Shown here piece after piece: positions 9,582-23,600 of a stretch of 64,000 bases of DNA. The translations under genes were made by a program, and so were the position numbers. The notes beneath the pieces are model-generated. The model worked only from the letters and a program-made list of their open reading frames with translations, ran no database searches and was not told where the DNA came from. Source of the stretch: Strongylocentrotus purpuratus (taxonomy: Eukaryota > Echinodermata > Echinoidea > Camarodonta > Strongylocentrotidae); contig NW_022145596.1 in NCBI RefSeq assembly GCF_000002235.5, forward strand, positions 30,430,140-30,494,139, in the 5' to 3' direction. Positions within the stretch are counted from its first letter, which is position 1, and the number at the start of each line of letters is the position of its first letter.

Positions 9582-10096
9582 TTAAAGGTAATACAAAGTT
9601 TTGGTATGGGGTCATGAATTTGGTTCAAATGAACATATTGGAAGCATATGCGATCCTACAATATTCAGTGCTCGTTGTCGCGGTTGAAATCGAGTCTAAA
9701 GTAAAGAAATTGTAAATAATAAACTTGTTATGTTGTATATCTCCCTCTCAAGGTCAATATATTAATTTAGCTATGAAACAATGTTTCTTGACTAAAATCG
9801 ACTGATTAGCTATTTCCGTTTGGAAATTATATATCACAACTATATATTCTGAGATTTTCATGGTCGCAGCTACCATTGTACGGCCGTAGGCGCTATTTGA
9901 AATTTTTCAAAATTTACCGGGAGCACCGGTAAATGTTTATATTTAATTTTTCTCGAAAGCAGGAGTGTTTAAGGGGGTAATTTTTTTGTGATACTTAAAA
10001 AATTCATCTACAGGGGCATCCAAATATATCAAAATTGTAAAGAATCATTATCCAGCCAATTTTCAAAAATTCCCAAAACTTTGTATTACCTTTAAA
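9582..10096 (+). mobile_element. TTAA-flanked MITE, family 1, copy A (about 514 bp)
   Basis: TTAAAGGTAATACAAAGTTT begins the element and the inverted form, ending in TATTACCTTTAA, closes it. Diverged copies in the opposite orientation lie at 31483-31991 and 50925-51384. Shared internal landmarks include TCATGAATTTGGTTCAAATG and ACGGCCGTAGGCGC. It has no transposase, so it is non-autonomous. Confidence 0.8.
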
Positions 10097-12070
10097 TCAA
10101 TATTTTATCCTTTATTACTCAATCAAACATCGCCAACAATATAACTATAAAAAGGGCGGTTAAATAACGGACTAGACATGCCAGATCTGAAGATATTTCA
10201 AGTCCTTTTAGTACGGAGTTAGCACCGCTCACCCTGGGCTGTATATATGGCTGTGTTAAGCAGCGGTTATGAAACTAAATATTCAATCATTCCAATTGAG
10301 ATAAATGAACTCACGTTTATTGTTTTGAAAGCTCATCATTTCATAGTCACGCTTAACATTAATAAGATTCTAAGATATTTGAGGAGTAACATCGAAGTAG
10401 AATCGAAGACAATTAAGGGTTCGCGCGATTTCATTAATCTAAAAAATGCGGACAAGGAAGACGAATGAAATATTATTATTGTCATCAAGGTCCTGATTCA
10501 AATGCATTAATCAAAGTTTCAAATTGATGTATGAACATACCTCGATGGAAAGGCCTCTGATAGTCCTTCTGTGTTTTATATAGCGAGCTTAACACAGTAG
10601 TCATTGCATTTGAACCACATATTAAGTTAATAGGTATATGACCACCGAATGGTTTTTATACAACCCTTTATGACTGTAATCTGCATACCATATTCCCAGC
10701 TACCAATAACTAGTGCAGGGGAGCGTTTCTTTCCTATTTCCAAACGAATAAAACATTATGGCTGTACTAAAAATCAAACAGAGTGAGGTCAATCTAATTT
10801 TTCATCGAATCAAATTTTTATCAAAATTTCGGCTTCAGTGGTATAGAATAAAGCTTAAAGAAAACATTGCTGAGAATTTGAGATGAAAAGATGAAGAAAA
10901 ACAAACAAGATATGTAATTTATTTTTGTAATTCCATAATTACAAAATATATTTATGATGAACACATCCTTTATTTCTTCAATTTCATTATATTTTAAATT
11001 TCATTGTCCTTATATTACACAAATATCCTATGAGAGATTATTATCATCAGTGTCATCTTCTTCTTTTTTTATCCCACTTTATTCATGGCATTTTTTGGTT
11101 ATTTTGTATATACTACAGTTATGATTTTTTTAATGACTTAATAGACATGTTGGTCAAAGTCAGTATATTAATCTGATAAATTTCATTTCTTCTTCCGAAT
11201 ATTTTTTTCTAGGGGTCTCGATTTAATATATAACTGTCACATTATCTTGGTGTATATCGAATACATTTATGTACTTGATAAGAAAATGGTGATGTAGAAA
11301 AATATGGCTCTTGGTTTGTATTATCTAAATCAATTTCAATTAAAGATCACCTTTCAAAACCTTTGTCCACAAATTCAGGAGACAGACATATCAGTTTCAC
11401 CAAAGACTTATAATAATTTCTTTGAATCACCAATACTTCACTTAGGAAAAACATATTATGGCAATAATTAGATTGATTAACAGCTCCAAAATATATTTCA
11501 CTTTCGTTCACATTGGTAGAAAAAAAAGGACATCGATAAAGATAAAATGTGCACTATGTAGCTAATTTGATCTGTACAGGTCAATAATTAAAAGAGATCC
11601 TCTTTTTTTCTCTATCTCTGTTTTCCCTTTTTTGGAATCACAGTTATTTGCTTGTGGTTTTAGGTTATCATCTTTTTTTAACTGAATTTAACTAAATCAA
11701 GCAATGTCAGGATAATGTTTTTTTTTAATACCACTCTTCAAGGCCTTCGCTTTCAATAAGAAGTCTAAAAGAGCAATCAAGATTTTTCTGGTTCACTCCT
11801 ACAAAAATAAAAGTGTTACTTAACAATTATAAGAAATGATAATAAATTTGACAGTACGCAAAGGAAAAAAAGGGATTATTAGAATCGAAGAGATATATTT
11901 TCTGGGCAAATTTTTCCCGAGGGAGTCTAATCAGTCGACGCACAGCGTCGCATAACGCCGAACTCTCCGGCGTAGGATCGGAGGCTACTCGTATATGCAA
12001 TAGCACAAAATACTTTGGGTATGAAAGAAACATTGACATGATTTAGAAGTTAAAAAAAAAACACCTCTTC
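10097..12070. other. Intergenic, no gene seen
   Basis: AT-rich, with short unsupported ORFs. A locally GC-rich patch at about 11925-11990 opens a 70-codon minus ORF with no recognisable homology; I leave it unassigned. Confidence 0.5.
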
Positions 12071-12072
12071 AT

Positions 12073-12074
<2 letters not shown>

Positions 12075-12156
<82 letters not shown>
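12075..12156 (+). repeat. (CT)n microsatellite, about 80 bp
   Basis: A nearly pure CT dinucleotide run. Confidence 0.95.
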
Positions 12157-12160
<4 letters not shown>

Positions 12161-12990
12161 CCTCTTTCCTGATTTTAAACTGCCAATTCAATGTTTTGTT
12201 TAATGAAATTTGTTTTCTTTTCCAAAGCCTTCCTACCTAATGTAAGTTTCTGACGATTAATCTTCGCACATCTTAGAAATGCGCTGATTATTGCACGCAT
12301 TAGTTAATCCCTTTCTGAGTACATAATAAAAACCCGTACATTATTTAAAAGATAGTGGTTAGAGTGGTTGTTGGAGCGTATTCTAAGTCAATGCCAATTT
12401 GTGATTGGTCATGGTTATCAATTAACTTTTCATCGGGTATCCATACCAAACTTTGAAATATAAATTTATCTTAAGCTATTTCAATATATCTTTTTCATAT
12501 CTAAATAGAATTCATAAAAATTATATAATGAAACCTAGGAAAGTGATTATAAAATTGTTGTTATTGAATCATAACTGATAAATAAACTACACGTAAAATG
12601 TGAATACTGAACCGAAGGCCGGGCTGTTTTAACGCCGAGCTGATCGGGGTGGAAATATCGTCTGATTGAGCCTGCCCGCACTTCTATCGTACTATTTATG
12701 GTTCAATATTTTGTTATTGTATTTGTATCCAGTTTCTAATTAAGATTTTACTTCAATTTGTTTATGTTTAGGTCCATAGAAAAAGGCATGTCTAGGTATT
12801 AACATCCCACATAATGAATTATTATATTTAAGATGACAAAGCTGAATTTGGATGTATCCATAGTATAATGTTTTGAGCAACGCACCTTATTATTATTCAG
12901 TAAAAATCATGAACGAAATTTTAAAGGAATTCTAGTAAAAACTTTTTTTTTTGTAATTCGACAATTCAACCATTGTATTGGTAATCAGCA

Positions 12991-13125
12991 GGCATTGTGG
13001 CCTAGTGGTAAAGTCACCGGGTTATTGATCACAAAACAGGGTTCAAGTCACCGTGATCACTATCTTCTATTAGCAAGACTTTACCATGATAAGGCCACTA
13101 TCTGATGGAACATGATATTGGTGGG
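12991..13125 (+). mobile_element. tRNA-derived SINE
   Basis: A polymerase III A-box-like TGGCCTAGTGGTAAAG is followed about 40 bp later by a B-box-like GGTTCAAGTCACC at 13039-13051. The sequence does not fold as a tRNA with proper acceptor pairing, so it is read as a SINE head, not a tRNA gene. Confidence 0.65.
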
Positions 13126-13972
13126 AACATATGGTAAATATTATTTGTTCATTCATAGGCTTCCTCCATGAGTTCGTTACGAAAAATAACTGGACAAAAA
13201 GTTAACAAAATACATTTCTAAAAGAACACGTAATACGGAAATTTAACTTTTCAACAGAATGTATTTTCTCATTATCAGGCAACTTCACTGTCAGAGTCAA
13301 GATATTAAGGTAAAATAAAACATTTGCCGTAATAATTATAATTTACAGACTAGCACTAATGAAAATCGCTCTATACACTCGTATTCGGATGCATTTGCAA
13401 CAAGATAATTATGCTAAATCTTGTTATGCTAGAATCACATCAGTTTAAAGAATATGCACTAAACGCTGTTTTGATATATATTTCAAAAAACATATTTGAT
13501 TGACTGATTGATCAATTGAATGATGTTATACGTCAATTATAATTTACATTTAAATCATAACATATACAAGACAGAAAATAAGTATTACTTGACATGGATG
13601 GCCCATCTTCAAACCTGATAAATAGCTTATACCAATGGGGTTCATAACAATGGTTGAAATTGTATGAATCCTAGCCACATACTTTACAGTAAACACTGCA
13701 ATTATTCAAAATGCATATGGAATAAAACGAATTGAATTGATTTGTTGCTTGAAACTATACCATGATGGTTTTATGTCCCATTCATATTGATAGTTCCTTG
13801 CGTATCGCCATATAAATCTGCTAACATTGATTCACGAATTCAGCATCCAAATAATGCGACGTATGATAAACAAATTGATGACAAGGGCATCCATACTAGC
13901 ACCAGCAAATTCACGTTCACCATGTCATGTTTTTCTATACATGTCGACATTCAAAAATATCTTCTGATCATT

Positions 13973-14368
13973 TTAAAGTACAAGTCCACTCCAAAAATAA
14001 CTTACTTTCAATAAAAGCAGAACAAAATTACTACATATTAGTGCATCCAAACAAAAACATATTACTATCAATCTAACTTGGATGCTGGTGTGAGGAAATA
14101 AGATTCTTAGGGGGGGGGGGGGATTGGAAATTTATATTATCAATATATAGAAAATATTAGTGGATAATGAGGACATGACGTCACAGACTGATGAGTGAGT
14201 TTCCAATTTGTCTTGTGCTTTTTATTGTTCCAAAGTTTTACATACTTTTTCAAAAATTCATAACTTTCTTATTTATCCGATTCCGCTCAAACTTTTTTTG
14301 ATCGGTTTGTCTGACTTTTCTGCTTCTATTGAAAGTAAGTTATATTTGGAGTGGTCTTGTCCTTTAAA
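13973..14368 (+). mobile_element. TTAA-flanked MITE, family 2 (about 395 bp)
   Basis: The left end TTAAAGTACAAGTCCACTCC, followed by AACTTACTTTCAAT, is inverted at the right end (ATTGAAAGTAAGTT, then GGAGTGGTCTTGTCCTTTAA). The inverted repeats are about 45 bp. A related fragment occurs around 33535-33650. No transposase. Confidence 0.75.
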
Positions 14369-15077
14369 GTTTAGTTCAAAAATCTTTCATGTTACTTTGC
14401 AAACTAATTATATAAAAGCGCTGTTTTGTAAAAACAAAATATTCATGTACCATGTGAAATAAGTTTCCTAATAGATAAAAAACGCAAATGCAAAAATATG
14501 CCGATGTATTATCACACCATGATGTTGATTTTTGTCTTCGTTGAAAACAAATTGTACAAGCATCATTTTCAGTTGACATTTCATGATAATGCTTGTTTAC
14601 ATTTCCGCCGGGGAACATTCTCAGACTTTTTGGTTGACGTTAACCTGACATTTCTGAAGGGGCCAGTTCCCATTAAGGTCCCATTCAATATCCGTTCGTT
14701 ACCATGCTCCGACACAAAATATGTAAATGAGTGACCTCACATCGCGAATAGGACCATTAAATATCTCATTAGCGCCTATGGTAATGTTTAGACGATACCG
14801 CATCACAGGCATGGCAGGCGCTCCATTATAACGGGCGGTCCCCCTTTGATGTTATTCACACTCATTCACTCTAGTGGTTAACCAAGACACTATGACAGAG
14901 AAAAACATAATGACGGACAGATGTATATAATTACACTCTACTATTAATAGTTGTGTAGCCTTGCTATTACTATTGTTCCCTGTCATTATCGTTGAACTTC
15001 TCATCTAATTTGGGTACATCACCACCCCCTAGTTCTCTTCCTCTCTTGCTCTCTCTCTTCCTGTTCCTCTTCTTTTT

Positions 15078-15099
15078 ACTACTACTACTACTACTACTA

Positions 15100-15170
<71 letters not shown>

Positions 15171-15320
15171 TTACTACTACTACTACTATAACTATAACTA
15201 CTACTTCTATATATATACTACCACTACTACCACTTTTACTTCTAATATTTTCTATTACTACTATAACTACTACTTCTACTACTTTTACTACTACCTATAC
15301 CATCACTACTAATGCTCCTA
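15078..15320 (+). repeat. (ACT)n trinucleotide array
   Basis: A pure ACT run of about 110 bp is followed by degenerate repeats to about 15320. It opens a spurious poly-Tyr frame. Confidence 0.95.
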
Positions 15321-16082
15321 CTGTTGCTACTACGACATGTTTCTTCAATTGGAAATAGATTATGGTGTATTTAATCCAAATGCCATTATTTCTAATACAC
15401 CCCAATATAGTATTTTCTAAACATTGATTTGTTATGTTATAAAATGTTTCTTTCAGAAGAACACAGCTAGTTTCTAATGTTTCTTTCCAAATAGCACTGT
15501 CTCAAATTAACAGCTGTGAAATAATGTTATTTTTTCCCCGCTTGCCTGTGTATGTCGTGAAGGCTGCTCGAGCTACCTATGGGATACTACTTTAATACGA
15601 CACAAGCGCCTGGGCGCCATTTCTGTTTCCGCTTCATGGCTAAAAATGACGTCATATTGTGAGATCACAATAAAGTCCTCACCGTTCTTTAGATAGCTTA
15701 TGTATTTCTTACTTTAATAATGCACTCAGTGATAGTTATAATTATGTCCCGCATACTAAGAATCTTTCAATCTGATTGGTCTAAACGAGGTCACATGATC
15801 AATGATAGATAAGTACTATCTCCCTGCAATAGGACTTCTGTACCGTAATTTTTTTTGCTGCTGCCCCACTTGCCCATTGAATAAGCATATAGCGCAAAGC
15901 AAAGTAGGTAACGCGAAATGTCAATGTCAATGTCAAATGAGCGTGCATCGACTTTATTACATATAATTATGCATGCTGTGCTTTGTAAAATCTAGCTGAA
16001 GCTAAACTGTCTGCAGAATCAGTTCTTTTAATTATGTAAACTTCACTTTAAATAGACCATATTGCCGATGTGGGATATAAAA

Positions 16083-16247
16083 CAAATATTAACCTCCTTT
16101 ACTCGGGCAATGGATACAAACTATCATCGCCTCGGTGATCTCGGGGCTACCATCATCCCTCGCCGGCTAGGGATGATAGTAGGCCCGAGATCACCTCGGC
16201 GATGATAGTTTGTACCATTACCCTCGTAGTCGATTAATATTTGCTTT
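16083..16247. repeat. Near-perfect palindrome, about 165 bp
   Basis: The left arm (CAAATATTAA, then GGGCAATGG, ACAAACTATCATCGCC, TGATCTCGGG) is repeated in reverse complement across a centre near 16165 (GCCGGC). The arms are about 80 bp with few mismatches. It would form a long hairpin and is probably a small foldback MITE. Confidence 0.8.
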
Positions 16248-17300
16248 CTAGATAATTTCAGTTTCGGTCGTGGCAATATTACTTTTGCCTTCGGGAATGT
16301 TCCCCTCAGTAAATGTATTAACATGATTAACGTCACCTCGGACCCGTTATTAAGTAAAGTAAACCACCTTTTTCTGTGAAGGTATAGGAAAGAAGAAATT
16401 ACGTAAAATGAATCTTTACAATGAAATAACCTATCAGGGCATCATGCAGAGAGGTATATTTAAAAAAATATTTATTTCATGACTTCTAAATAAATTAAAA
16501 AAGGACCAGTGTTTAATTGCTTTAATACTATCTTCTTCAGAATATATCCTATTTATTTTCGCTTTTCACGTATTACCTTCTCATGATTGAACTTACGTAG
16601 TAACTTTAGAATGATATCGAAATGTTTTCTCTCTTCCGGATTGATAACATTCGAAAACCAAACCGAAATAGGGAAGTTGAACATTTTTTTAAATTTTAAA
16701 TAAACATTATTTACTTAAGAGAACATGATTTGCTCAAGTTATGACTTTACGATCTCGTACCTAATATAGGTTAAAACAAAATAACAAAACATGTTAACGG
16801 TTCTTTAAAAATAAATGATTTTTAGAACTTGATACGGTTTCATACATGATGTCATATATATTTAAAGAAAATGAATACATTTAGATGTTATTTTTCTGTT
16901 ATTCTGGGAGTATACTGACGGGATGGATGGGCAGGAGTGGGGGGGGGGGGGGGGCTTTAATTCCATCCAGGCATTGACATTCCGCGTGCCAGGCGTCATC
17001 TTAAACCATGGTCCAAAATACGGGTTGGTTGATTAGATGCAAGACAAGCGAGTTGGGTAAACAAACCTCTGATCTGGGGATGTCTCAAGACTGCGGGTTG
17101 TTCCGTAGATCAGACAGATCGCGATTCTCTTTCACAACACATCTTCTTCAATCGGGCTTCTTCGATTCGAACAAACTTCGAAGATATTTAATCGCCTTTG
17201 AAATTCAACATTCACCTTTTTGTACGGTGTTGTTATTCGTTAAAGGGAGTTTCTTGTATTATTAGACTGTGGACATTAAACTGTGATTGTTGCCCGGTAG
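16248..17300. other. Upstream region of Cdx
   Basis: No coding region is supported. A poly-G run lies at about 16939-16954. The last few hundred bases are less AT-rich and probably contain the Cdx 5' UTR and promoter, but the transcription start is not determinable from sequence. Confidence 0.4.
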
Positions 17301-17308
17301 TAGGCCGA

Positions 17309-17333
17309 TGATATAAAACACGCTTATTGGCCA
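17309..17333 (+). promoter_or_regulatory. Possible TATA and CCAAT-like elements of Cdx
   Basis: GATATAAAAC (about 17309-17318) is followed by ATTGGCCAA. They lie about 55-75 bp before the Cdx start codon. This is a weak call: TATA-like strings are common in AT-rich DNA. Confidence 0.25.
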
Positions 17334-17386
17334 AACGGTCGTATAATATTCATTACCAGGGCGTCACATCTATAAAACCATATTTT

Positions 17387-17927
17387 ATGATGACGCTAGA
17401 GTATCTGCACCCACAGCAAGCGGAGAGCATGTATCTCCACCACCCGTCCGCTTCGGGGGGCTACCAGCAGCAGGCCTCTCATCCTCCTCCTGCCCCACCC
17501 CATCATCAGTTCTCACCGGCAGACTACTGGCAGCTGCACGGCGTCACCGCTAGCGGGGAACACGTCGCACCGGTAAGCGGCGCCACTGCTACCGTGTCCA
17601 ATTCCGCCGTGCACCACCAGTCCAACTCAACACCGGGTTGGGCCAGCAGTGGTTTAGCCGGCGCCATCGCCGCCTCCGCCGGTGGCGCGGCGCCGGTTAC
17701 GGAGTGGCAATACATCCACCATGCCTCGCAGAACCCGAACACCGTCTCGTGTGCGCCGACGTCGGTTTACTCCGGGGTTTCTGATGACTATGCTGGGGTT
17801 CATAACCAGGGGCAAGCTTACGTTAGCCCTGGTGGGATTCAGACAGTCGCCCAGGCTCTACATCGACCAATGATGACCACATATGACTGGATGAAAAGCT
17901 CTACTTATCGATTTAACCCACAAACAG
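17387..17927 (+). CDS. Cdx: Cdx exon 1 (N-terminus and hexapeptide)
   Basis: It starts at the first of two consecutive ATGs and ends in ACAG|GTATTT with phase 1. It encodes residues 1-180 plus one base. The composition is rich in Pro, His, Ser and Ala, and clearly more GC-rich than the surroundings. Confidence 0.93.
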
Positions 17928-20564
17928 GTATTTAACCAAAAGCTAAATAAAACGATGTAACATTCATCCATTTACACTGAGATTTGCTATATAGCCCTAT
18001 ATTTTTATATCATAGATATTAACTCATTCAAAACATAATACTTAAAAGTCTTCTGTACTATCTTTTTCTTGATGCTTCGATTGTTAAACACTTTGAAGAA
18101 AAAAAGAACTTTTAAATTCCATTAACAAACGCATATTTAAGAGATAAAAACAAAGATTGTTGACCCTTAAATATTGGAATATTAATATTTTGCCATTTCA
18201 GAGATAATAAATGCTTTATCTACAAAAACCTTTTACAATCCAATTAACTGTGATTAGATACCATAAATTGTTGTATTCTTATCCATTCTCACCAACATGA
18301 CCGTTTTTTATAACGTTTTGATCCATTTTATAAGTGATATTCAAACATATATGCATGACAGGAAATTAAAATGGTCAATTGGGAGGGTAACTTGGTTTTA
18401 AAAGGAAATATTTAATCAATCGGGATTGAACAAAATGTCATTATAAGAAACGCTTGTTGATAGCTTCTTGAGGCTTTTCTAAGCATTCGAATAAAACATT
18501 AAAATACAATGCTTATAGACTCATATCCTAATACTCTTTTTTCTTCAATTGTCCGTTATTCAATTGTTGATCGAAAATGATACCAAATGAATGTGATTAT
18601 CAGTCAGACAGCTAAACTTCTTTTGAACATTTTACCCTTTTATTATTTTAAACATTATCTTACTGATTGTGTGTTCCAATAATATAATTCGACCATGGAG
18701 TAAGAGAACTACGTAGTTTCCATGTATGAGTAAAAGTCATATTTAACAGTTTAGACATTGTATCTCATGTTATATTTGGGCCGAAAAAAAAAATGTCAAT
18801 AACATTTGTTAATAAATTTATTTTCTGTGAACTTTCGTATGAATTTAATATGAAGTTTTCAATTAAATTATCACGAGTTAGTTACAATTATTCGATCAAC
18901 ATTACATTTTTGTTAAATCCCTATATATTCATGCAAACCATCTTACACAATATGCCGTAAAATAAGGTTTGAGCTAGTCCTACACTAAATAAATACGTTT
19001 TATTACCTGATTACCCAATGGCTCTTTTCCAAACTAAAGAAAACTCTACATTACTTTGCAAATAGTCGTATAGGTTTCTATGGAGATAGGAAACTATACA
19101 TTTATTTAAAATTATGTAGCTCTTAAATTCAATATACCTCAATTCCTTAGTCATAAAGGTGGAACACAGCGAGGTCATAATAAGCATCAATGAAAAAACA
19201 AGTATTCTGTACAACAAGCATTTTGAGGTATCTTCTAATTCACGGTGAGATCCAAATACAGGATAAATAGAAACAAAGCAACATTCGGGGTTTTTCACGT
19301 GTTCATTGGCAAAAAGAAGTTATGCCGCTCGCCAGACAAAGTAATCAAACTAACGCTCTATTCAATTTAGTCGTGCCCTTACCAAATGTCTTTTAGATAA
19401 AACCGTTCTTTTCATTATGGTCTAGAAAAAGCATTCAAAACCGTTCTTAAATATTCAAATAATATAAATAAACAATTTATATTATTTTATTTTACATTAC
19501 AGAAAATGCAATTTTCTCATTTGCTTTTAATAGTCAATGTGTAAAGACTCAAGTTTGTTAAAGTCCTCTTTGACGGCGATTAAAAAGGGAGAATAACAAT
19601 AAGAGAACTTTCGCGTATTGATTCTAAATTCAAATTGAGCAGGACCAGCTCTTGATACTTCAAAAGAACGCGTAGTCCATGTACTACCTAGAAAGTTTAA
19701 CTATATTTTGCATAATTTATTACGTTTTAGTTGAATACATTCACAGCTTTCACATGATCACTTTATCGCCTCGTTTGTTATAATCTATTCTTTTAGTCAT
19801 GGTTAAATCTATCAGCTACCACTTTATTAATCAAAAGTTTTGAACATAGCTAGATCAGCGGGGATCCAGGATGGCCTGTGCCTCCCCACCCCTGCAAAAT
19901 CGAATGTTGTGCCCCACCCCCCCCCCCCCGGCCTGAAAATCCTTGATCCGAAATTTTCGAATGAAACATAATTAAAAAATCGCATCAAATGGTAAAATAA
20001 GATCAGTGTAATTCATACAAATAAAGGTCAACTCACGTGGTAATACTTTTTAAAATTCAGATAGATGTTTATGGAGTGAAACATAGTTTATGCACAACAT
20101 AATAAATCCCCTTTTCTTATTTCCCATCAAGAGTTTTCGTAAACGCAGCTGCATTTATGCATTATTTCTTGGAATGACAACTGAATTGTAACTAATTGTC
20201 ATTGACATAAACTAAAATTATATTGTTGATCAAAGCAAACGTTTTCACGTAAATCCAGCATTATTGCCGATGTAATTTTGTTTTTTATGAGACATTTGAT
20301 ATCATGACAGCTTTTTGTCTCGTTATTTGAAGAAAAGAAAATGATTTTAAACATCTACACTTCAGTGTTTTTATTGTTAAAAGATTGAAAGTTAATATTT
20401 GAACAAAATTATAAAAGGGTATCGCAGGTAATACTCGACCAATTTTGTCACTTTGAGTGCAATTATTTCAAATGCAGATTTAATATACGTCATGATAACA
20501 CCTGACAAAAAAATCAACTCACTATTTTTTCTTGAGGTATAAAACTGCTGACAGCAAGTTGAGG

Positions 20565-20605
<41 letters not shown>

Positions 20606-23600
20606 TTTTTTTATAGCTACGGATATTTTGAAATTATATGCAAGTAGGATCCTTGATTTAAAAAATCCGACCAGTTGGCCCTACTTTGCTTATTCCCCCG
20701 ATTTTACATATAAATATTTCTGAGTGAATTTACATAAACTTACATGTTGTCCACTAACTTTGCATAAAATGTATCAATAATCTACTCTGAAATATTTTCT
20801 TACCTGGTAATGATTATCATCCTTGTATTATTCCAATCGGTCTTGAGACAAACTCTTAAAAGTAATTTCCTTCCTAGTTTGAGAGATTCATCACATTTCA
20901 GACATGAAAACTGATCAATATTCCATAAGAAAAAAACTAGAGCATTATTGTGTTTCTTCAGCAGGATCGAAATGTGTTGTGGTACCCAAAATGCCTTCCC
21001 CCAACTTTATAATCGTTTATGAATTTACAGCAACAAATTCGCAAATGTATTCTCTAAATGTGTCTTTTGAAAAGGTTTATAAGCTTTTATGAAATAAGTA
21101 CCTTCAATTGCCCAGAGTTGTCGGCAGATTTATACTGGTTTTATTGGGTTATGGCACATAATAGACACCAGTGGAGTACGGGAGTCTGTTGGCGTCAAAA
21201 CGTTGGGTTCATACCATAAAAGCACGGGATATATGACGACTAATAACACTTTTATAATCCATATAGTGGGCTAACAGCTTTTTATGGAACTTCGTTTTTG
21301 GATGAGGGTCTAAAGCAGATGCTTTGGTTTAGAAATTCTGGAATTGTTTCCTGGCAGCTGCATCATTCTAAATGCAATCGTTTTAGACATTCACAACTTG
21401 CTTTACATATAGCTAAATCTTTATCCTTGTCACTTACAGTTTAGCTGTATGATAGCTGCCATCGGGATTATCTGTACATACAAACAAACAAACTAATCGT
21501 GATCTTTAATGCTATTCTGCAATTCATTCGATTAAATCCAAAATGATTTGTTTTTCATAATTTTTTTTCTTCTCACTTTCCTTTTAATTCAAATGAGATA
21601 AAGAAATGAAACCAAATCATTCTTATCTCAGCAGTATATGTGCCATTCACTCAGCTCTGCAAGAGTTGACAAAAACATTGCATAATCCATGAATAAAATA
21701 TATGAGTTTGTGTCTTATTAGACGACATTAGAGTACTCAGCCTGGAATTTTACAAATATCAAATTGGATTCGTCGTTTGTTAATATATTTTTTCTTGCCT
21801 CGAAAATCTGTTTCTGGACCCGTATAGTTTATCTTACGTATTTAGGAACGGGAATCTTGTCTGGCGTTCCCCCTTTTAGATAGGTTTATGACATTGGTAA
21901 GTCCTTGCTGTATCTACGTTAAAAAAGTTTCGCAAAAGTCAAACATTTCGTCAATTGACACAACGTGTACATATACAAGTAATTAAAACAATTCGTTGGA
22001 AGCACTTTATGTTCCATGTTATATATTTTACTTTTATATATAAATATCAATATCAAGATATTGCCCCGGTTTCCACACGTATAAATTTGCTACAGGTTGC
22101 AATAAGTCTAAATGCAAAAATACTAAAAGTATAAATCTTACATTATTATAATTGATTGTAATCAAACGTTGCATGTATGAAATTGTCTACACCTTTGTAG
22201 CACAAAGTCTGATAACAGAATTCGACCTGGTTGTAAAACAATCCATTGCTAATTCTTTAATGACCCGCTGGTATGCTATTTCTACCATGCTACACCTCTG
22301 GGAAGTGTTTTATGATATAACAGCGGGCAATTTTGCTTGTAACATGCTCTTTATATAATCATTAGACCTTCTTTGCAGAAGCACCTTTTTAATGTTGCTA
22401 ATTTGTTATTCTTTCCTGATGTTCTAAGAGGCTGTTTGGCCCAATAAAGTCGACTTGTAATAATCGTTTTATAGATGCTTTTTGGATTATTGTGCAACCC
22501 TCTCGAATAAATTTTCATTGATGGATTTGTTTATGATCTTTCCACTGCGTGGGCTTGCTAAATGGCTGGTGAACTATTAGAAATATAAGAGGTATAAAAC
22601 AGTATGAAACAGAAGTGATCATCGCGGTGATGACCAATTCCACGCATTTACCTTTGAAAACAAGTCATTCTATCTAGGGTATTGTTGAACATATTGAATA
22701 TTTGTTAAAGTATACGCATCGTATATCATTAACATCTAGAAAAAATAGCCTTGATGTTATTTGCATCCACTGTAAAGCGTACGTATTCACTTTGTAAAAT
22801 TCTTATACAACAATATAGCTTTGAAAAGAGACTGTTTCAATTAATTATATTATAAATGATTATATTTTGTCGGTGGATCTTTCTGTTTTCGTCAAATTTA
22901 TATCTTTGACAAACTACATATAGTACATAAAGAATAAGTACATGAAGAAGTTTACTTGAAGGGAGAATACTTAGATCCATATCAAGCATTACATTCTTTA
23001 AGCCCCCCCCAAACCAATGCTAAACACATGTCATTTAGTTTAGTATTCAAAATTTTTCATTCATTCATTCAAAATAATTGGAATTTATTCAACAACAACA
23101 AAAAACAATATGAAGCCGTAAGATAATGTAGAAGTGTGCCTAACTGACAATTTAAGAATACTCATACGTTCGGAAGAATAATTTAAAAGAGTGATTGTTT
23201 AAAATGGCATAGAAATGAAAGAAAAATACATAATGAAGAAAAGTTTAACTTAGTCCTGGACACGATAACAAAATTTCCTGGCATAAATGTATCTAGTTTC
23301 ATTTCTCCCTTGAGTTTCTTTTTCGTAAGATCCGCCCCCTCCCCCCTCCCCCCTCCCCAAACATGAGTGCCAAATTACTGTTTTCGCTTCATCATCAAAA
23401 AGAGGGGTGGAAGATAAGAAGGGGTAAACACACAAAAGAAAAGACCGTTAGCGGTGTCAAAGACACGTGTAAATAAACATAAACTGACATGAAAATCTCG
23501 TTAGCGCGGTGAACGTTCAAATCATTAAATAGTTTACTGGGAGATAACGACGAATAGTCTGCATTCGGTGTATCTGTTTGTTTTGAACACCACAAGAAAC

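Noticed and set aside
9515-9715. 66-codon ORF
   Set aside because: Lies mostly in the family 1 MITE; the related frame at 51251-51436 is another copy of the same element.
11827-12039. Minus ORF across a GC-rich patch
   Set aside because: The patch looks unusual, but no homology or gene structure could be recognised.
13000-13060. Possible tRNA gene
   Set aside because: A- and B-box-like motifs are present, but the arms do not fold as a tRNA; read as a SINE head.
14992-15312. 106-codon Leu/Tyr-rich ORF
   Set aside because: Product of the (ACT)n array.
17327-17386. In-frame 20-codon N-terminal extension of Cdx
   Set aside because: It begins at TTG, not ATG; the first ATG is at 17387 and gives a sensible N-terminus.
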